Shown piece after piece: positions 11,738 through 24,434 of a DNA stretch of 64,000 bases (positions within the stretch are counted from its first letter, which is position 1; every line of letters begins with the position of its first letter). Under the pieces are notes generated by a model. The model was given only the letters and a program-made list of their open reading frames with translations, was not told the DNA's origin and ran no database searches. Source of the stretch: Capsicum annuum (taxonomy: Eukaryota; Streptophyta; Magnoliopsida; Solanales; Solanaceae); contig NC_061118.1 of assembly GCF_002878395.1 (NCBI RefSeq), positions 88,139,910 through 88,203,909 on the forward strand, written 5' to 3'. The position numbers and the translations under genes were made by a program.

Positions 11738-12718
11738 CCTCCTTCTAGTTGGCTGCTCGGATGACTCCTTTAATAGACCTATTTTTTGTGTCTCTGCCTA
11801 GTCACCATTGTCCAGCCTTTATCATCACCTTCGTCAATAAAAGATTTGTCATGCTCCACTGGTTCCTCCTTATGCTCCTCAAAGATTATTTAAACTGAAT
11901 TAAGCGAGTCAAAAATGATAGAGATTTGATGAGAACTGGCCTTCTCATCATCAAAGAAGATTTTCTTCTCATTTTCAAGTTGCATGATTTTGTCCTTGAA
12001 GATAAAATATTTCTCCAGAGGGTGACCCACAAGCCTCTGATACTTGCAATAATTTGGGTCATTAGTCCTTCCAGCCTCGTTGGGCCGCTTCATCTCTAGT
12101 AAATCAATAAGCTTATGCTTAAGAAGCTCATTGAAAATTTCGGCAACATCAAAATCAAGAAAAGGATATTACTTTTCTTTACTCTTCATTAAGGTCTATT
12201 TCTGATTTGGACGTGCTCGAGAAGTCGTCTTCACACTTTGTTTTTTGCTCACCTTTGTGGTAAACTTTACAAGAGACACATCGACATTCATGGATTCATT
12301 ATTGTCGTGTTTGGGGATAAACTTTCTCCATCTTTTGGGTTCCTATTTATCCTTTCCCTTTAGAAGGCCATGGATAGGCATTACTCCTTTTTCGAAAGAA
12401 AACATGCTCAACTCCGTGTCGTGGGAACGAGTAGCTAATTCTTCAAAGGACTTGTTTTGATGCCTTGCAAGATATAGAGAAGCTCTCAGTCCATTCCTTG
12501 GATGCACATCTCTATTGTAGAAGTTTTCTTGAGCCTATCTTAGTAGTTTAAGCATGCATATCTTCATCGATTGATGAATTCAATAATTAGATCATCCTTT
12601 CTTTGACGAGTATTTGTGATCTCTACCATTCTCATTTTATGCCTTGTGCTATAGAAGTAATTCAAGAACTCATGCTCCAATTTCTCAAAACTATCGATGG
12701 AATTAGGCTCAAGGTCCG
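11738..12718 (-). pseudogene. Tat gag C-terminal half, remnant
   Basis: The piece at 11890-12093 reads NYCKYQRLVGHPLEKYFIFKD. This is the zinc-knuckle-like CKY-H-GHP-EKC signature of Tat gag, with its last Cys replaced by Tyr. Upstream read-through to 12718 gives gag capsid text with stops. At 12718 the gag is cut by the gag-only array and resumes at 24435. Confidence 0.8.
12714..12718. repeat. Target-site duplication GTCCG, left copy
   Basis: GTCCG abuts the left LTR (TGTAAGACCCC) and recurs at 24435-24439 right after the last LTR end (GGCGTTACA). Removing 12719-24439 rejoins the Tat gag sequence. Confidence 0.9.
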
Positions 12719-15483
12719 TGTAAGACCCCACAAAATTCCAAGCTTAATTAAGTCCTTTAAGCTTGTCAAGGGGTCCCAAGCTTAGAAGATTCTACCTAAG
12801 TTTCCAGACTTAGTTTATTTTTAGCCTTCGAAAGTTGGAAATCTCATTTCGTTACCATAATGTCCTTTAGTGGTCTATATTTTTGTTAATTCATGATCAG
12901 GAAGGTCAATAGGTATTCCGAAAAAATTTTGGATTTTTCAAACCACGTTTAGACAATATTCTGAATCCCAAAACAGTGGAACAACACGATCTTGGCACGC
13001 CGTATCGCTTATTGTGTTGGTTAATATTGTTGCAGGTTGCTAGAGTCAAACTCCTGAGACACGACACGATCATGGTGCGATGCATTGAGTATCGCGTCTA
13101 TTCCATCACTGCACCGCATCAACAATCACCTTCGGTGCCCAATTTTCAGTCATTAAATGACCACGTCCTTAAGAGTAATTGGGTTTTTTCCCCCCAACCT
13201 TCAGCCCTCATAACACAAAACTTAGCCCCTTTTTGGCTAAATACATTTACTATTTCACAATTTCTCAAGAACAAGAAAACCCTAGGTAATTAATTCCAAA
13301 TCAAGAACTCAAGATTTCCTCTACTAATCTTCAAGAAATCATCAACCAAGGTATGTAAAATGTTTATCTAAGGGTCCCTTCCACCCTTGGAGCTCAAGAA
13401 ACCCTTTTCAAAATATGAATATTGAATTCCATGTTGTGGGCTTGATTGTACACATGTTAATGTTGTGATATGACTTCCAAGATTGAATCTTTATTAAATT
13501 TTCATGACTTTATGTTAGTATGTGGATTGAAATCCTTAAATTTGAAGTGCTTGATATAGCCATGATGTATTAGTTGTTAATTTATGCGCTAGAAAAGGTT
13601 ATGCCTTCCATGTGTTTGTTAAAATGCCTAAGTGAATAAGAATTGTGCATTATGACCCATTTATGATCTAAATGATGAACTCATGATGTACCCACATGTT
13701 CAAAATGAATCCCATGCTTAAGCAATGTCTTGTAATAATTTGGAAAAATGCTCATAAGTATGGATTTGTGAAATTATGTTATGTTAGCATGCATTCCTAT
13801 TCATGTGTAAGCTTATGAGTTGCAAATGCTTTATGAAATCCCTCAATGGTTGTATTGTGAATTTTTTGACTATGGTCATGTGTTTAAGAAGTATCATGTC
13901 CTATTTATATTCATCCTATCGAGTCATGGGGGTATTTAATACCCGATAATTTAGCTATGTGCCTAGAGCCAATGTCAGTTTTTAAGATAACCTCAGTCAA
14001 GCCATGATCAGTAGTACTCTCAATAAAGTTTTAGAACTCAGTCAGTTACATGACTCAAGAAAGCTCAGTAGATCCAGTATCAGTTTAGTCCCATTCAGTA
14101 TTCAGTTTAGTTCTCAGTAAATTCAGTCAGTTAAAAGAACTCAGAAGTATTTCGTCAGTCAATAAAACTTAGTAAACTCAGTTTAGTTAAATAGTACAAT
14201 TAGTAACAGTTCAGTCAAGTATAGTGTGAACTAGGAAAGCAGTTCAGTGTCTATTCAGTTGGAGTAGGATTTAGCACCAAGTAAACCCAGGGATGAGGGC
14301 TCACCTGTCAGTTAGTAGAGGGTGTGATCCTTAGAAGTAATCCTTACATTCAAGAACTATGTAGCCAGCGTAGGTTGAGATATATCCCTACAAGTCTAGG
14401 GTTAATACATCTCATTCGAGTTCTCCTACCAGTGAGGGGATAATGGAAGAGCTCCCTATCAGCAGAGAGTTAACTCACAACTTGTCTTTACCCGTGGCAC
14501 AGTATTGATACCCTTCCAACTGGGGTCAAAGGTTGGACCCTACTAGTTTAGTTATGGGGCATGTCGATTAGATGATTACCTCCCATAGTCTCAGTCTCAA
14601 TCTTCAGTAAGGAAATCAAATAGTTCCTTGAATTTTAAAACTCTAATATACAACCACTCAGCTTAGTATGGAACTCAGCTAGTTCCATCAGAATTAGAAC
14701 TATTACAAATAGTCATTCAATTAACAGTACATCAGTTATTAGTAATCCATGATATTAGTAAACTCAATATAGTTCCACATATTTAGAACTATCAGATACA
14801 GTCATTCAGTTACCAGTTATACAATATCCATAGACTTAAACATCTGTTAATTAGTATTTAGATTCAGTATTCACCATTATCACGACCTCAGTTACAGTCC
14901 ACGTATTCATGCACGTATTCTCATGCAATTATGTTCATGTTATTCAGTCAGTTATAGTTCATACATATGAACCCTTGCATTTAGCCTACCTCACTTTGCA
15001 TACCAGTATATTCTCATGTACTGACACATACTTTTTGCTTGTGCTATGGTGTTTTATACCATAGGCTCGGATGCTCAAGTTCCTGATTGCACTTAGCAGT
15101 TCAGATTTGACCAGTCAGAGTCACTAGTGAGTCCTCATAGTTTGAGGACATGATTATTTCATTATTTTAAGGCTTCAGTACTTAGCTTATTTCAGCAGTT
15201 AGAGCTAGTTGGGGACATATCCCATCAACTCCTTATTCAGATAATTTAGAGGTTTTTTATTCAAACTATAGCATGTTCAGACAGTTATTTTAGTTTTGGT
15301 ATTGTTATACCCTATTTCAGATTTATTACAGTATTGAACCTTATGGAAGTTTAGCCCATTATTTTGCATATTTCAGTATTATTTTACAGTTATTATAGAA
15401 GGTACCAGTCATGGGTTAGCTTGTGGTCTTTTGGGATTATGAGCACTGTGTAGCGTCCGGGTTACCATACTTGGGGCGTTACA
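12719..15483 (+). repeat. 5' LTR of the gag-only array (2.77 kb, complete)
   Basis: It starts TGTAAGACCCC and ends GGGGCGTTACA. The primer-binding site follows after four bases. A CTATGGT/ACCATAG inverted repeat sits at 15044-15064. The interior is rich in 'cagttagt/cagtatt' words. The open frames inside (for example 12976-13293) have no coding character. Confidence 0.9.
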
Positions 15484-15487
15484 AATT

Positions 15488-15500
15488 TGGTATCAGAGCC
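15488..15500 (+). other. Primer-binding site, initiator tRNA-Met, first copy
   Basis: TGGTATCAGAGCC, four bases after the LTR, is the standard complement of the 3' end of plant initiator tRNA-Met used by chromoviruses. Confidence 0.92.
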
Positions 15501-15705
15501 TAAGGTTCAACAGTGTCCTAGGAAGTTTGAAAAGCCACATCTAGTATAGTCTTATGTATGGGTGTATTGCGCGCCACACTTATGTACAGGAGGCTATGAG
15601 ATATTTTAGGAATAGTTTCCTGTCTTTCAGTATTCATGTCATGCGATTGAGCATGATCTCCAGTTAAAATCTTCATCTAATCCACTTCTCTTTCATTTAC
15701 AGAAC

Positions 15706-16980
15706 ATGCCTCCTAAAAGGGCTAATAAAAGAAGAACTAGAAATCAGTCAGAACCTCATCCTATTTAGGAAGATCCCTTAGACGAGCATATTTCCCATGC
15801 AGAATTTAGGATTGCGTTCACTGCTCTTGCTAATTTAGTTACAGCTTAGAATAAATAGCTAACTGCTGTTTTGACCAACCCAGTGGATAATATTACTATA
15901 GATAGGAGTCGGTACTTCACCCGAATGAATACTCCCTTATTCTAAGGTTCTAAGTCTGAAGAGGATCCACAGGAGTTCCTCGACCAGGTCCAGAAAGTCA
16001 CAAATATCATGGGAGTGACTTTCAGTGAGGGTACTGAGTTAGCCGCCTATCAGCTACAAGATGTATCCCATATGTGGTTTAAGCAATGAAAGGTAGACAG
16101 GGGTATGGATGTAGAGCCCATAGAGTGGTAAGAGTTTGTTACTGCCTTCCAAGACTGATTCTTTTCCGTAGAGCTGAAAGAAGCCAAACTGTTAGAGTTC
16201 ATTAACCTCAGGCAAGGTAACATGAGTGGGAAAGAGTATTCCCTCAATTTTACCCAGCTAGCCAGGTATGCCCTCATGTAGTAGCAGACAGTAGATCTAG
16301 AATGAACAAGTTTGTTTCTGGGATATCGGGTAGAGTGGTTAAGGAATACAGGACTTTGATGTTGATTAAGGAGATGGACCTATCTAGTCTTATGGTCCAT
16401 GCACACCAGATTAAGGAGCAGAAGATCAAGAAAAAGAAGAGATAAAATAAGAGAGCCAGAATGGGTAGCTATAGTTTTGCCCAGCCAAGGTCAGAGGGTG
16501 GTAACCATTCTCAGTACAGTCAGAAGTTGTCAATTCCATCTCTTTCCTCAGCCAGTACTCCAGTTCCTAAGTTCAGAAATAGAAACAAAGATACGGCACC
16601 AGGCTCTAAGTCTCAGGGAAGTGTCAGCAGTGCCCGAACCCATCCTCTTTGTTAGAATTATGGCAAGCACCATAAGGATGTGTGTAGAGCAGGTAGTGAT
16701 GCGTGTCTTGGATGTGGCGAGTCGGGTAACAGAGTTCGAGACTGTCCTAAGCCTGGTCCACGAAGTTAGCATAGTCGTCTTTCAACTCAGTCCGGTCGCC
16801 CAAATCAGTAGGGTGCCACTTCCAGTGCCACAAGTGGGCAATGCCCAAATAGACTCTATGCACTTCAGTCCCGACAGGATCAGGAAAGTTCTTCTAATGC
16901 AGTCACTGGGATGTTACAAATCTCCCATTTATGTGTTTATGTCTTATCAGATCTAGGAGCTTCTATGTCTTTTGTAACTC
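15706..16980 (+). pseudogene. gag of the first gag-only element, broken
   Basis: The ATG at 15706 begins MPPKRANK. Downstream are capsid motifs EDPQEFLDQVQKV, AAYQLQDV, EFINLRQGNMS and MNKFVSGISGRVVKE, then a Ser-rich linker and a nucleocapsid-like region. The zinc knuckle reads CLGCGESGNRVRDC, so its His is Asn. The end enters a protease start (ASMSFVTL) and decays. Several TAG/TAA stops (for example right after PHPI) and frameshifts near 16400-16460 break it. Gag would package element RNA into particles, but this copy cannot make full-length protein. Confidence 0.85.
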
Positions 16981-19260
16981 TTTGCATAACATTCAAACTT
17001 TAAGGTCAGACCAAATATTAACAGAACTTTTCTCAGCCTCTACCCATTGGGTCAGTATATTATAGCCCGACAAGTATACAGAAACTGTCCGATTAAGATA
17101 TCTCAGAAATATTAGGCCTTCAGATTCTTATAGTATTGCTAGTATGTGTAGGAAATCAATAAGGAAAGATGATTCCCGACCCATCCCTATCTCAGTGCAA
17201 AGTTTTAAACTATAGTCATCATGATACTTACGTATGTTTTACGTCTTAGTTCAATGAATACAACTTATATTCACACACTTTCTATAGAATCGTGTGCACT
17301 TCCAGTTCTTAGTATGAGGAGTTCTATTTTACTCAGTGCTATGAATCATGTTCCATGAGTACAGGAACTTCTAACTCAGGTCATGCAGCTCATGACTTAG
17401 GCACTCATGTCATGCTTTACAATATGCTTAGCCCACATGACTCATGTTTCACTCTTAGTGATTAGCCAAACTCAGACTATGTCATGTATACCCTCAGTTT
17501 AGAGTCCTCCATGAATCGATGGTGTTGATGCTTTATCCCTCTGGCATCGGTTACGGCGTCAGTTCAGTAATCAATGTTTAGTAAAGGACTTAGATAGTCC
17601 TACAGGACCATGGATTTTAGTTATCAGTTACTTAGCCATCATAATTCAGTACTTTAGTACCAGTCTAAACCTCAGTTATCAGAAACTAACATTCAGTCTC
17701 AGTTATAGTCTTAGTTATAGATACAATCTCAATTACCGTCTTAGTTACAATCTTAGTCCCTGTCCTAGTCCAATAGTCAGATCAGAAACTCATTTTAGTT
17801 TCAGGATTTTTGAACCATAGCATATAGCCATCAGTTACCCAGTTATTAGAATTTTAGTACCTCAATTTACAGAATATTTTAGAACCATGTTATACGAATG
17901 GTCTTGTATTTAGTACCTCATGTTACACAGTCAGTCGATACCTTATATGCATGATACTCTACAGTTTCAGTCCAATTATTCAGAATAAGTACAGTTCAGT
18001 TTTGCAGACCCAGTATTTAGTTATCAGTCATTTAGTTAATCAGATGAGTAGTATATTTATGCATTCCTGCTCAACACCCAAGTGAATATTTTCAGTATTC
18101 TCAAGTGATGTGTTGTGCTAAGAAAAAGAGTATAGTTGAAAGAGTAATTGAGGGGAATATCTAAGCTTGAAAATTTTAGATGCAGAGAATAAGGCTTAGT
18201 CACCGTACCCTAGATGAGGATGTGTAGGCCTCGCATCATATTACAAAATCTTAGCCAGGATGATATTTTCATATTCAACTGTCGTATTCAGACCATGCCA
18301 AGTTTTCCTCCCTCCTTAAGGCCACTAGAACTCTATAAAAGAGTGTCAGAGAAAATCTCCAGTTGAGAATAAGTTTTTAGTATTAGTCAGTCTGTACAGC
18401 CATAACCCAGTTTAGTAGTCAGATGGATGAGTTTGTATGGTTTCCCATTTTCCATCTATTCACGTTATTTGAAATCTCGTGAATGGGTGTAAACATTCTA
18501 AGATGGACCAACCAGGTTCCAGATCCCAGATATGCAGTCACGATTCAGTTAGTAGGTGCCCTATGCATCGTTCTAGTCCTTCGTCAATAGCTCAGCCAAG
18601 TCAGTATCTATCAGTGGACGTATTTTCCCTAGGGGGAGATACACTATAATCCCTCGAACTTTTATGACTCAAAATACGTCATTCCCTTTTCATGCAACGA
18701 ATCCAGCCTGGAGCAAGGGGTACTCATAGATTGACCCTTAAATTCAAATCTTAGCCGTAAGACATGTATTCAAAAACTCAGTTTAGTTCATGATGTTCAG
18801 TTCAGTTTAGTTCATGATGTTCAGTTCATGTGTCACGTTTTAATCTCAAATATGTTCTCATGTTTCCTCTCATGCATGTTTAGTAAATGATCTCAGGTTC
18901 ATCTATATTTTCAGTTTAAGGTAACAGCTTTCCATAAACTCATTCAGTTTTATGTCAGATTTCTATTATAAACTTGGTATCAATTACCATTGCATGTTCA
19001 CTCATGCATTTATGTGTCAGTTCAATCATGTATTTATGCATCTGATATATATGTTTAGCTTGATAAATTCAGCTTATCGATAATCCCAGTCATGCAATCA
19101 TGAGTCAGGTATTCATACATCAGATATGCATGTTCAGTATAATAAACTCAGCTTAACAGTTATATCAGTCATGAAATCATGTTTCAGTTGTTCATGTTCA
19201 ATATGTACTTTAGCTTATCCTTTCCCCCATCCCAGTCAGTCTCATTCGAGGACGAATGTT
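16981..19260 (+). other. Non-coding internal region of the first gag-only element
   Basis: 2.3 kb lie between the decayed protease start and the polypurine tract. No frame resembles pol. A part near 17640-17780 is a loose repeat of 'cagttatcag', 'cagtctcagtta' and similar. The same region follows gag in the second element (22580-24006), so it belongs to the family and is not a later insertion. Origin unknown. Confidence 0.7.
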
Positions 19261-19276
19261 CCCAAAGGGGAGATAT
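19261..19276 (+). other. Polypurine tract of the first gag-only element
   Basis: cccAAAGGGGAGATAT directly precedes the next LTR (TGTGAGACCCC at 19277). Its counterpart in C and D reads CCCAAGGGGGAGATAT on the minus strand. Confidence 0.85.
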
Positions 19277-21060
19277 TGTGAGACCCCGCAAAAGTCCTAG
19301 CTTAATTCAGTCCTTTAAGCTTGTCAAAGGGCCCCAGGCTTAGAAGATTTTAGATAAGTTTCCGTACATAGTTTATTTTTAGCCTACGAAAGTTGGCAAT
19401 TTTATTTCGCAACCTTAATGCCCTTTAGTGGTTTATATAATTGTTAATTCATGATCAGGAAGGTCAATAGGTGTTCCTGGATAAGTTTTGGATTTATTAG
19501 ACCGCGTTTAGACCACGTTTGAAATCCCAAAATAGTGGAACAACGTGATCTTGGCGCGCCGCATCGCCTATCACATTGGTTAATATTATTAAAGGTTGCC
19601 AGAGTCAAACTCCTAAGACACGACATGATTATGGCGCGACACGTCGAGTGTCGCATCGATGGTGCATCGACAACCACGTCGGTTCCCAATTTTCAGTCAT
19701 TAAATGACCGCGTCCTTAAGGGTAATTAGGTTTCCCCCCCCCCCCCCCAACCTTTATCCCTTATAACACAAAACTTAGCCCCTTTTTGGTTAAATACATT
19801 TACTATCTCACAATTTCTCAAGATCAATAAAACTCTAGGTGATTAATTCCAAATCAAGAACTCAAACTTTCCTCTACTAATCTTCAAGAAATCATTAAAC
19901 AAGGTATGTAAAGTGTTCATCCAAGGGTCCCTTCCACCCTTGAAGCTCAAGAAACCTTTTTCAAAATTTGAATTTTGAATTCTAAGTTGTGGGCTTGATT
20001 GTACACATGTTAATGTTATGATATGACTTCCAAGATTGAATCTTTATTAAATTTTCATGACTGTATGTTAGTATGTGGATTGAAATCCTTAAATTTGAAG
20101 TGCTTGATATAGCCATGATGTTAGTATGTGGATTGAAATCCTTAACATGAAACAACACATGTTAGTTGCATTAGTGCTTGATTTCGGTTAGATGATTACC
20201 TCCCACAGTCTCAGCCTCAATCTTCAGTAAGTAACTAAGATAATTTCTTATATTTCTGGACTATTATATACAGTCACTCAACTCAGACAAAACTTAACTA
20301 GTTCAATCGGAATTAGGACTATCAGAAATAGTCTTTCAGTTAACAATACATCAATTATCAGTAATCCATGTTATTAGTAAACTTTGTATAGTTCCACAAA
20401 TTCAGAACTGTCAGATAAAGTCATTCAGTTACCAGTTATACAGTATTCATAGACTTAAACATCTGTAAATTAGTATTCAGTATTATCATGACCTCAGTTA
20501 CAACTCATGTATTCATGCATGTATTCTCACGCAGTTATGCTCATGTTATTCAGTTAGTTATAGTTCATGCATATGAACCCGTGCATTCAGCCTACCTTAC
20601 TTTGCATACCAGTACATTCTTACATACTGACGCATACTTTTCTCTTATGCTATGGTGTTTTATACCATAAGTTTGGACGCTTAGGTTCCCGATCGCACTT
20701 AGCAATTTAGATTTCAGCAGTCAGAGTCAGTGATGAGTCCTCATAGTTCGATTCAGTACTTAGCTTATTTTAGCAGTTGAATTTAGTTGGGGACATATCC
20801 CATCAACTCCTTATTCAGACAGTTTAGAGGTTTTTTTTCAGACTATAGCATGTTGAAATAGTTATTTCAGTTTTGGCATCATTGTACCCTATTTCAGATT
20901 TATTACAATATTAAACCTTATGGCAGTTCAGCCCATTATTCTGTATATCTCAGAATTATTTTATAGTTATTACAGCAGGTACCAGTCATGGGTTAGCTTA
21001 TGGTCCTTCGAGATTATGAGCACCGTGTAGTGTCTGGGCTACCAGACTCGGGATGTTACA
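19277..21060 (+). repeat. Central LTR of the array, with ~1-kb internal deletion
   Basis: It starts TGTGAGACCCC and ends GGATGTTACA. It aligns with the 5' LTR over both flanks but lacks the part matching about 13570-14565. At the junction a ~30-bp piece ('gttagtatgtggattgaaat...') is repeated at about 20067 and 20118. A poly-C run is at 19734-19748. It acts as 3' LTR of the first and 5' LTR of the second internal region. Confidence 0.88.
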
Positions 21061-21064
21061 AACT

Positions 21065-21077
21065 TGGGATCAGAGCC
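21065..21077 (+). other. Primer-binding site, second copy, one mismatch
   Basis: TGGGATCAGAGCC differs from the first copy by one base (T to G at position 4). Confidence 0.85.
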
Positions 21078-21284
21078 TAAGGTTCAATAGTGTCCTAGGA
21101 AGTCTAAAAAGCTGCATTTAGTACAGCCTTATGCATAGGTGTGTTGCGCGCCACACTTATGTACAGAAGGCTATGAGATGTTTTAGGAACAGTTTCCCTT
21201 CTTTCTGTATTTATGTCGTACAAGTGATCATGAGCTCCAGTTAAACTCTCTGTATAATTTGATTCTCTCTTTAGTTTACATAAC

Positions 21285-22580
21285 CTGCCTCCCAAAAAGG
21301 CTAATGATAAAAGAATCGAAAATCAGTCAGAACCTCGGCCCATTTAGGCAGATCCCCCAGACGAGCATATTTCCCATGCAGAATTCTGGACTGCATTCAA
21401 TACTCTTGCTAATTCAGTTACAGCTCAGAATGAACGGCCAACTACTGTTCCGACCAACCCAGTGGCCAATATTGCTACAGCCAGGATTTGGGACTTCACC
21501 CAAATGAATCCTCCCTTATTCTCAGGTTCTAAGTCTGAAGACGATCCATAGGAGTTCCTCAACTAGGTACAGAAAGTTATAGATATCATGGGAGTGACTT
21601 CAAGTGAGAGTGCTGAGTTAGCTGCCTATCAGCTACAATATGTAGCCCATACGTGGTTTAAGAAATAGAAGGTAGACAGGGGTATGGATGTAGAGCCCAT
21701 AGAGTGGGAAGAGTTTGCTACTGCTTTTCTAGACTGATTCATTCCCGTACAGCTGAAAGAAGCCAAAGTGTTAGAGTTTATCAACCTCAGACAAGTTAGC
21801 ATGAGTGTAAAAGAGTATTCCATCAAGTTCACCCAGCTAGCCAGGTATGCCCCCATATAGTAGCACACAGTAGATCTAGAATGAACAAGTTTGTTTCTGG
21901 AGTATCGGGTAGAGTGGTTAAGGAATGCAGGATTGCGATGTTGATTAAGGAGATGGACATATCTAGTCTTATGGTCAAGGCTCAACAAATTGAGGAACAG
22001 AAGTTCAAGAAGAAGGAGAGAGAAAATAAGAGAGCCATAACAGGTAGCTATAGTTTTGCCCAGCCAAGGTCAGAGGGTGATAACCGTTCTCGGTATAGTC
22101 AGAAGTTTTCAGTTCTAGCTCCTTTCTCAGCCAGTGCTCCAGTTCCTAAGTTCAGCAACGGAAACAAAGATAGGGCACCAGGCTCTAAGTCTCAAGGTAG
22201 TGTCAGCAGTGCTCGAACCTATCCTCTTTGTCAGACTTGTGGCAAGCACCATAAGAGTGTGTGTAGAGCCGGTAGTGATGTGTGTTTTGGATGTGGCAAG
22301 TCGGGTCACAGAGTCCTAAACTATCCTAATCCTAGTCCACGAAGTCAGCATAGTCGTCCTTCAGCTTAGTCTGGTTGCCCGAATCAGTAGGGTGCCATGT
22401 CCAGTGCCACCAGTGGGCAACGCCCAAATAGACTCGATGCACTTCATTCCCGACAGGATCAGGAAAGTTCTCCTGATGGAGTCACTGGGATGTTACAAAT
22501 ATCTTATTTATGTGTTTATGTCTCATTAGATCCAGGAGCTTCTATGTTTTTTGTAACTTTTTGCATAACAGCCGAACTTT
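21285..22580 (+). pseudogene. gag of the second gag-only element, start codon lost
   Basis: Homologous to the gag at 15706. The initiator is CTG at 21285-21287 (ATG in the first copy), followed by PPKKAN. Capsid motifs repeat with stops, for example after EDDP and in NFRTG-type text. A 162-codon open piece (21881-22369) holds KFVSGVSGRVVKECR through the nucleocapsid. It has two knuckles: CQTCGKHHKSVC, and CFGCGKSGHRVLNY, in which the last Cys is Tyr. The protease start (PGASMFFV) decays after 22560. Not functional. Confidence 0.85.
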
Positions 22581-24006
22581 AAGTTCAGAATAAATATTAA
22601 TAGAACCTTTCTCAGCCTCCACCCATTGAGTTAGTAAATTATAGCCCGACAGGTATACAGGAACTGTCTGATTATGATATCTCATAAATGTCAGGCCTTC
22701 AGATTCTAGTAGTACTGCTAGTATGTGTTGGAAATCAATAAGGGAAGATGATTCCCGACCTATCCCTATCTCAGTGCAGAGTTTTAAACTACAATCATCA
22801 TGATACTTATGCATGTTTTACGTATCAGTTCCATGAATACAGCTTATATTCACACATTTTCCATAGAATCATGTGCACTTCCAGTTCTTAGTATGAGGAG
22901 TTCCAGTTTACTCAGTGTTACGAATCTTGTTCCATGAGTACAGGAACTTTGGACTCAGGTCATGCAGCTCATGACTCATGCACTCATGTCATGCTTTACA
23001 GTATGCTCAGCCCACATGACTCATGTTTCACTCTTAGTGATCAACCAAACTTAGACTATGTCATGTAAACCCTCAGTTTAGAGTCCTTGTGAATCGGTGG
23101 TGTTGATGCTCTATCTCTCCGGCCTCGGTTATAGCATCAGTTCAGTAATCAATATTCAGTGAAGGACTCAGATAGTCCTACAAGACCATGGCTTTTAGTT
23201 ATCAGTTACTTAGACATCAGAATTCAGTACTTCAGTACCAGTCTAAACCTCAGTTATCAGAAACCAGTATTCAGTCTCAGTTACAACCTTAGTTACAGTT
23301 ACAGTCTCAATTATCGTCTTAGCTACAATCTCAGTCCCTGTCCTAGTCCAGCAGTCAGATCAGAAACTCATTTCAGTTTCAGGATTTCCCAACCATAACA
23401 TATAGCCATCAGTTACCCAGTTATTAGAATTTCAGTACCTCAGTTTACAGAATATTTCAGAACCATGTTATACACTAGTCTTGCATTCATTACCTCACGT
23501 TACCCAGTTAGTTAATACCTTCTATGCATGATAATCTATAGGTTCAATCCAGTTATTCAGACTAAGTACAGTTCAGTCTTGCAGACCTAATATTCAGTTA
23601 TCAGTCATTCAGTTAAATAGATGAGTAGCTTATTTATGCATTCGTACTCAACACCCAGGTGAATATTTTCAGTAGTGTCAAGTGATGTGTTGTGCTAAGG
23701 CAGAGAGTATAGTTGAATGAGTAATTAAGGGGTATGTCTAAGCTTGAAAATTTTAGAAGCAGTGCATAAGGCTTAGTCACCGTACCCTAGATGAGGATGT
23801 GTAGGCCTCGCCTTATATTATAAAATCTTAGCCAGGATGATAATTTCATATTCAGCTATTGTTTTTAGACCATGCCAATTTTTCCTCCCCCCCCTAAGGC
23901 CACTAGAACTCTATAGAAGAGTGTCAGAGAAAAACTCCAGTTGAGAATAAGTTTTTAGTATGAGTCAGTTCGTACAGCCGTAACCCAGTTTAGCAGTCAG
24001 ATGGAC
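22581..24006 (+). other. Non-coding internal region of the second gag-only element, truncated
   Basis: It aligns with 16990-18430 of the first element and stops at 'cagatgga', where the sequence jumps into the middle of an LTR. The rest of the internal region, the polypurine tract and the first ~2.3 kb of the last LTR are deleted. Confidence 0.8.
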
Positions 24007-24434
24007 TTATGAGATTTTGGACGCTTATGTTCTCGATCGCACTTAGCAGTTCAGATTTTAGCAGTCAGAGTCAGTGGTGAGTCCTCATAGTTCGAGGACG
24101 TGATTATTTTATTATTTCAATGCTTCAGTACTTAGCTTATTTTAGCAGTTGGAGTTAGTTGGGGACATGTCCCATCAACTCCTTATTCAGACAGTTTAGA
24201 GATTTTTTTTTCCAGACTATAGCATGTTCAGATAGTTATTCCAGTTTTGGTATTGTTATATCCTATTTTAAATTTATTACAGTATTAAACCTTATGGCAG
24301 TTTATTCTATTATTCCATAAATTTCAGTTTTATTTTACAGTAATTGCAGCAGGTACCAGTCATGGGTTAGCTTGTGGTCCTTCAGGGTTATGAGCACCGT
24401 GAAATGTCCGGGGTACCAGACTCAGGGCGTTACA
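24007..24434 (+). repeat. Truncated 3' LTR of the array
   Basis: Matches about 15065-15483 of the 5' LTR and ends GGGCGTTACA, followed at once by the GTCCG target duplication. The true 3' end is therefore kept and only the LTR's left part is missing. Confidence 0.88.

Larger units (their letters stand above)
12719..24434 (+). mobile_element. Gag-only LTR retrotransposon array: LTR-gag-LTR-gag-partial LTR
   Basis: Three LTRs of one family alternate with two internal regions in the same orientation, and a single pair of target duplications (GTCCG) flanks the whole. Each internal region has an initiator-Met primer site, a gag, the beginning of a protease, and then ~2.2 kb of non-coding sequence. 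No RT, RNase H or integrase is present. This matches the TR-GAG class of non-autonomous elements. gag and LTR motifs relate it to the chromoviruses C, D and E here, which could have supplied enzymes in trans (inference). The shared central LTR suggests unequal recombination between LTRs rather than two separate insertions. Confidence 0.85.

Noticed and set aside
15488..15500. Match to tRNA-Met sequence as a tRNA gene
   Set aside because: Only the 3'-end complement is present, next to an LTR, so it is a primer-binding site.
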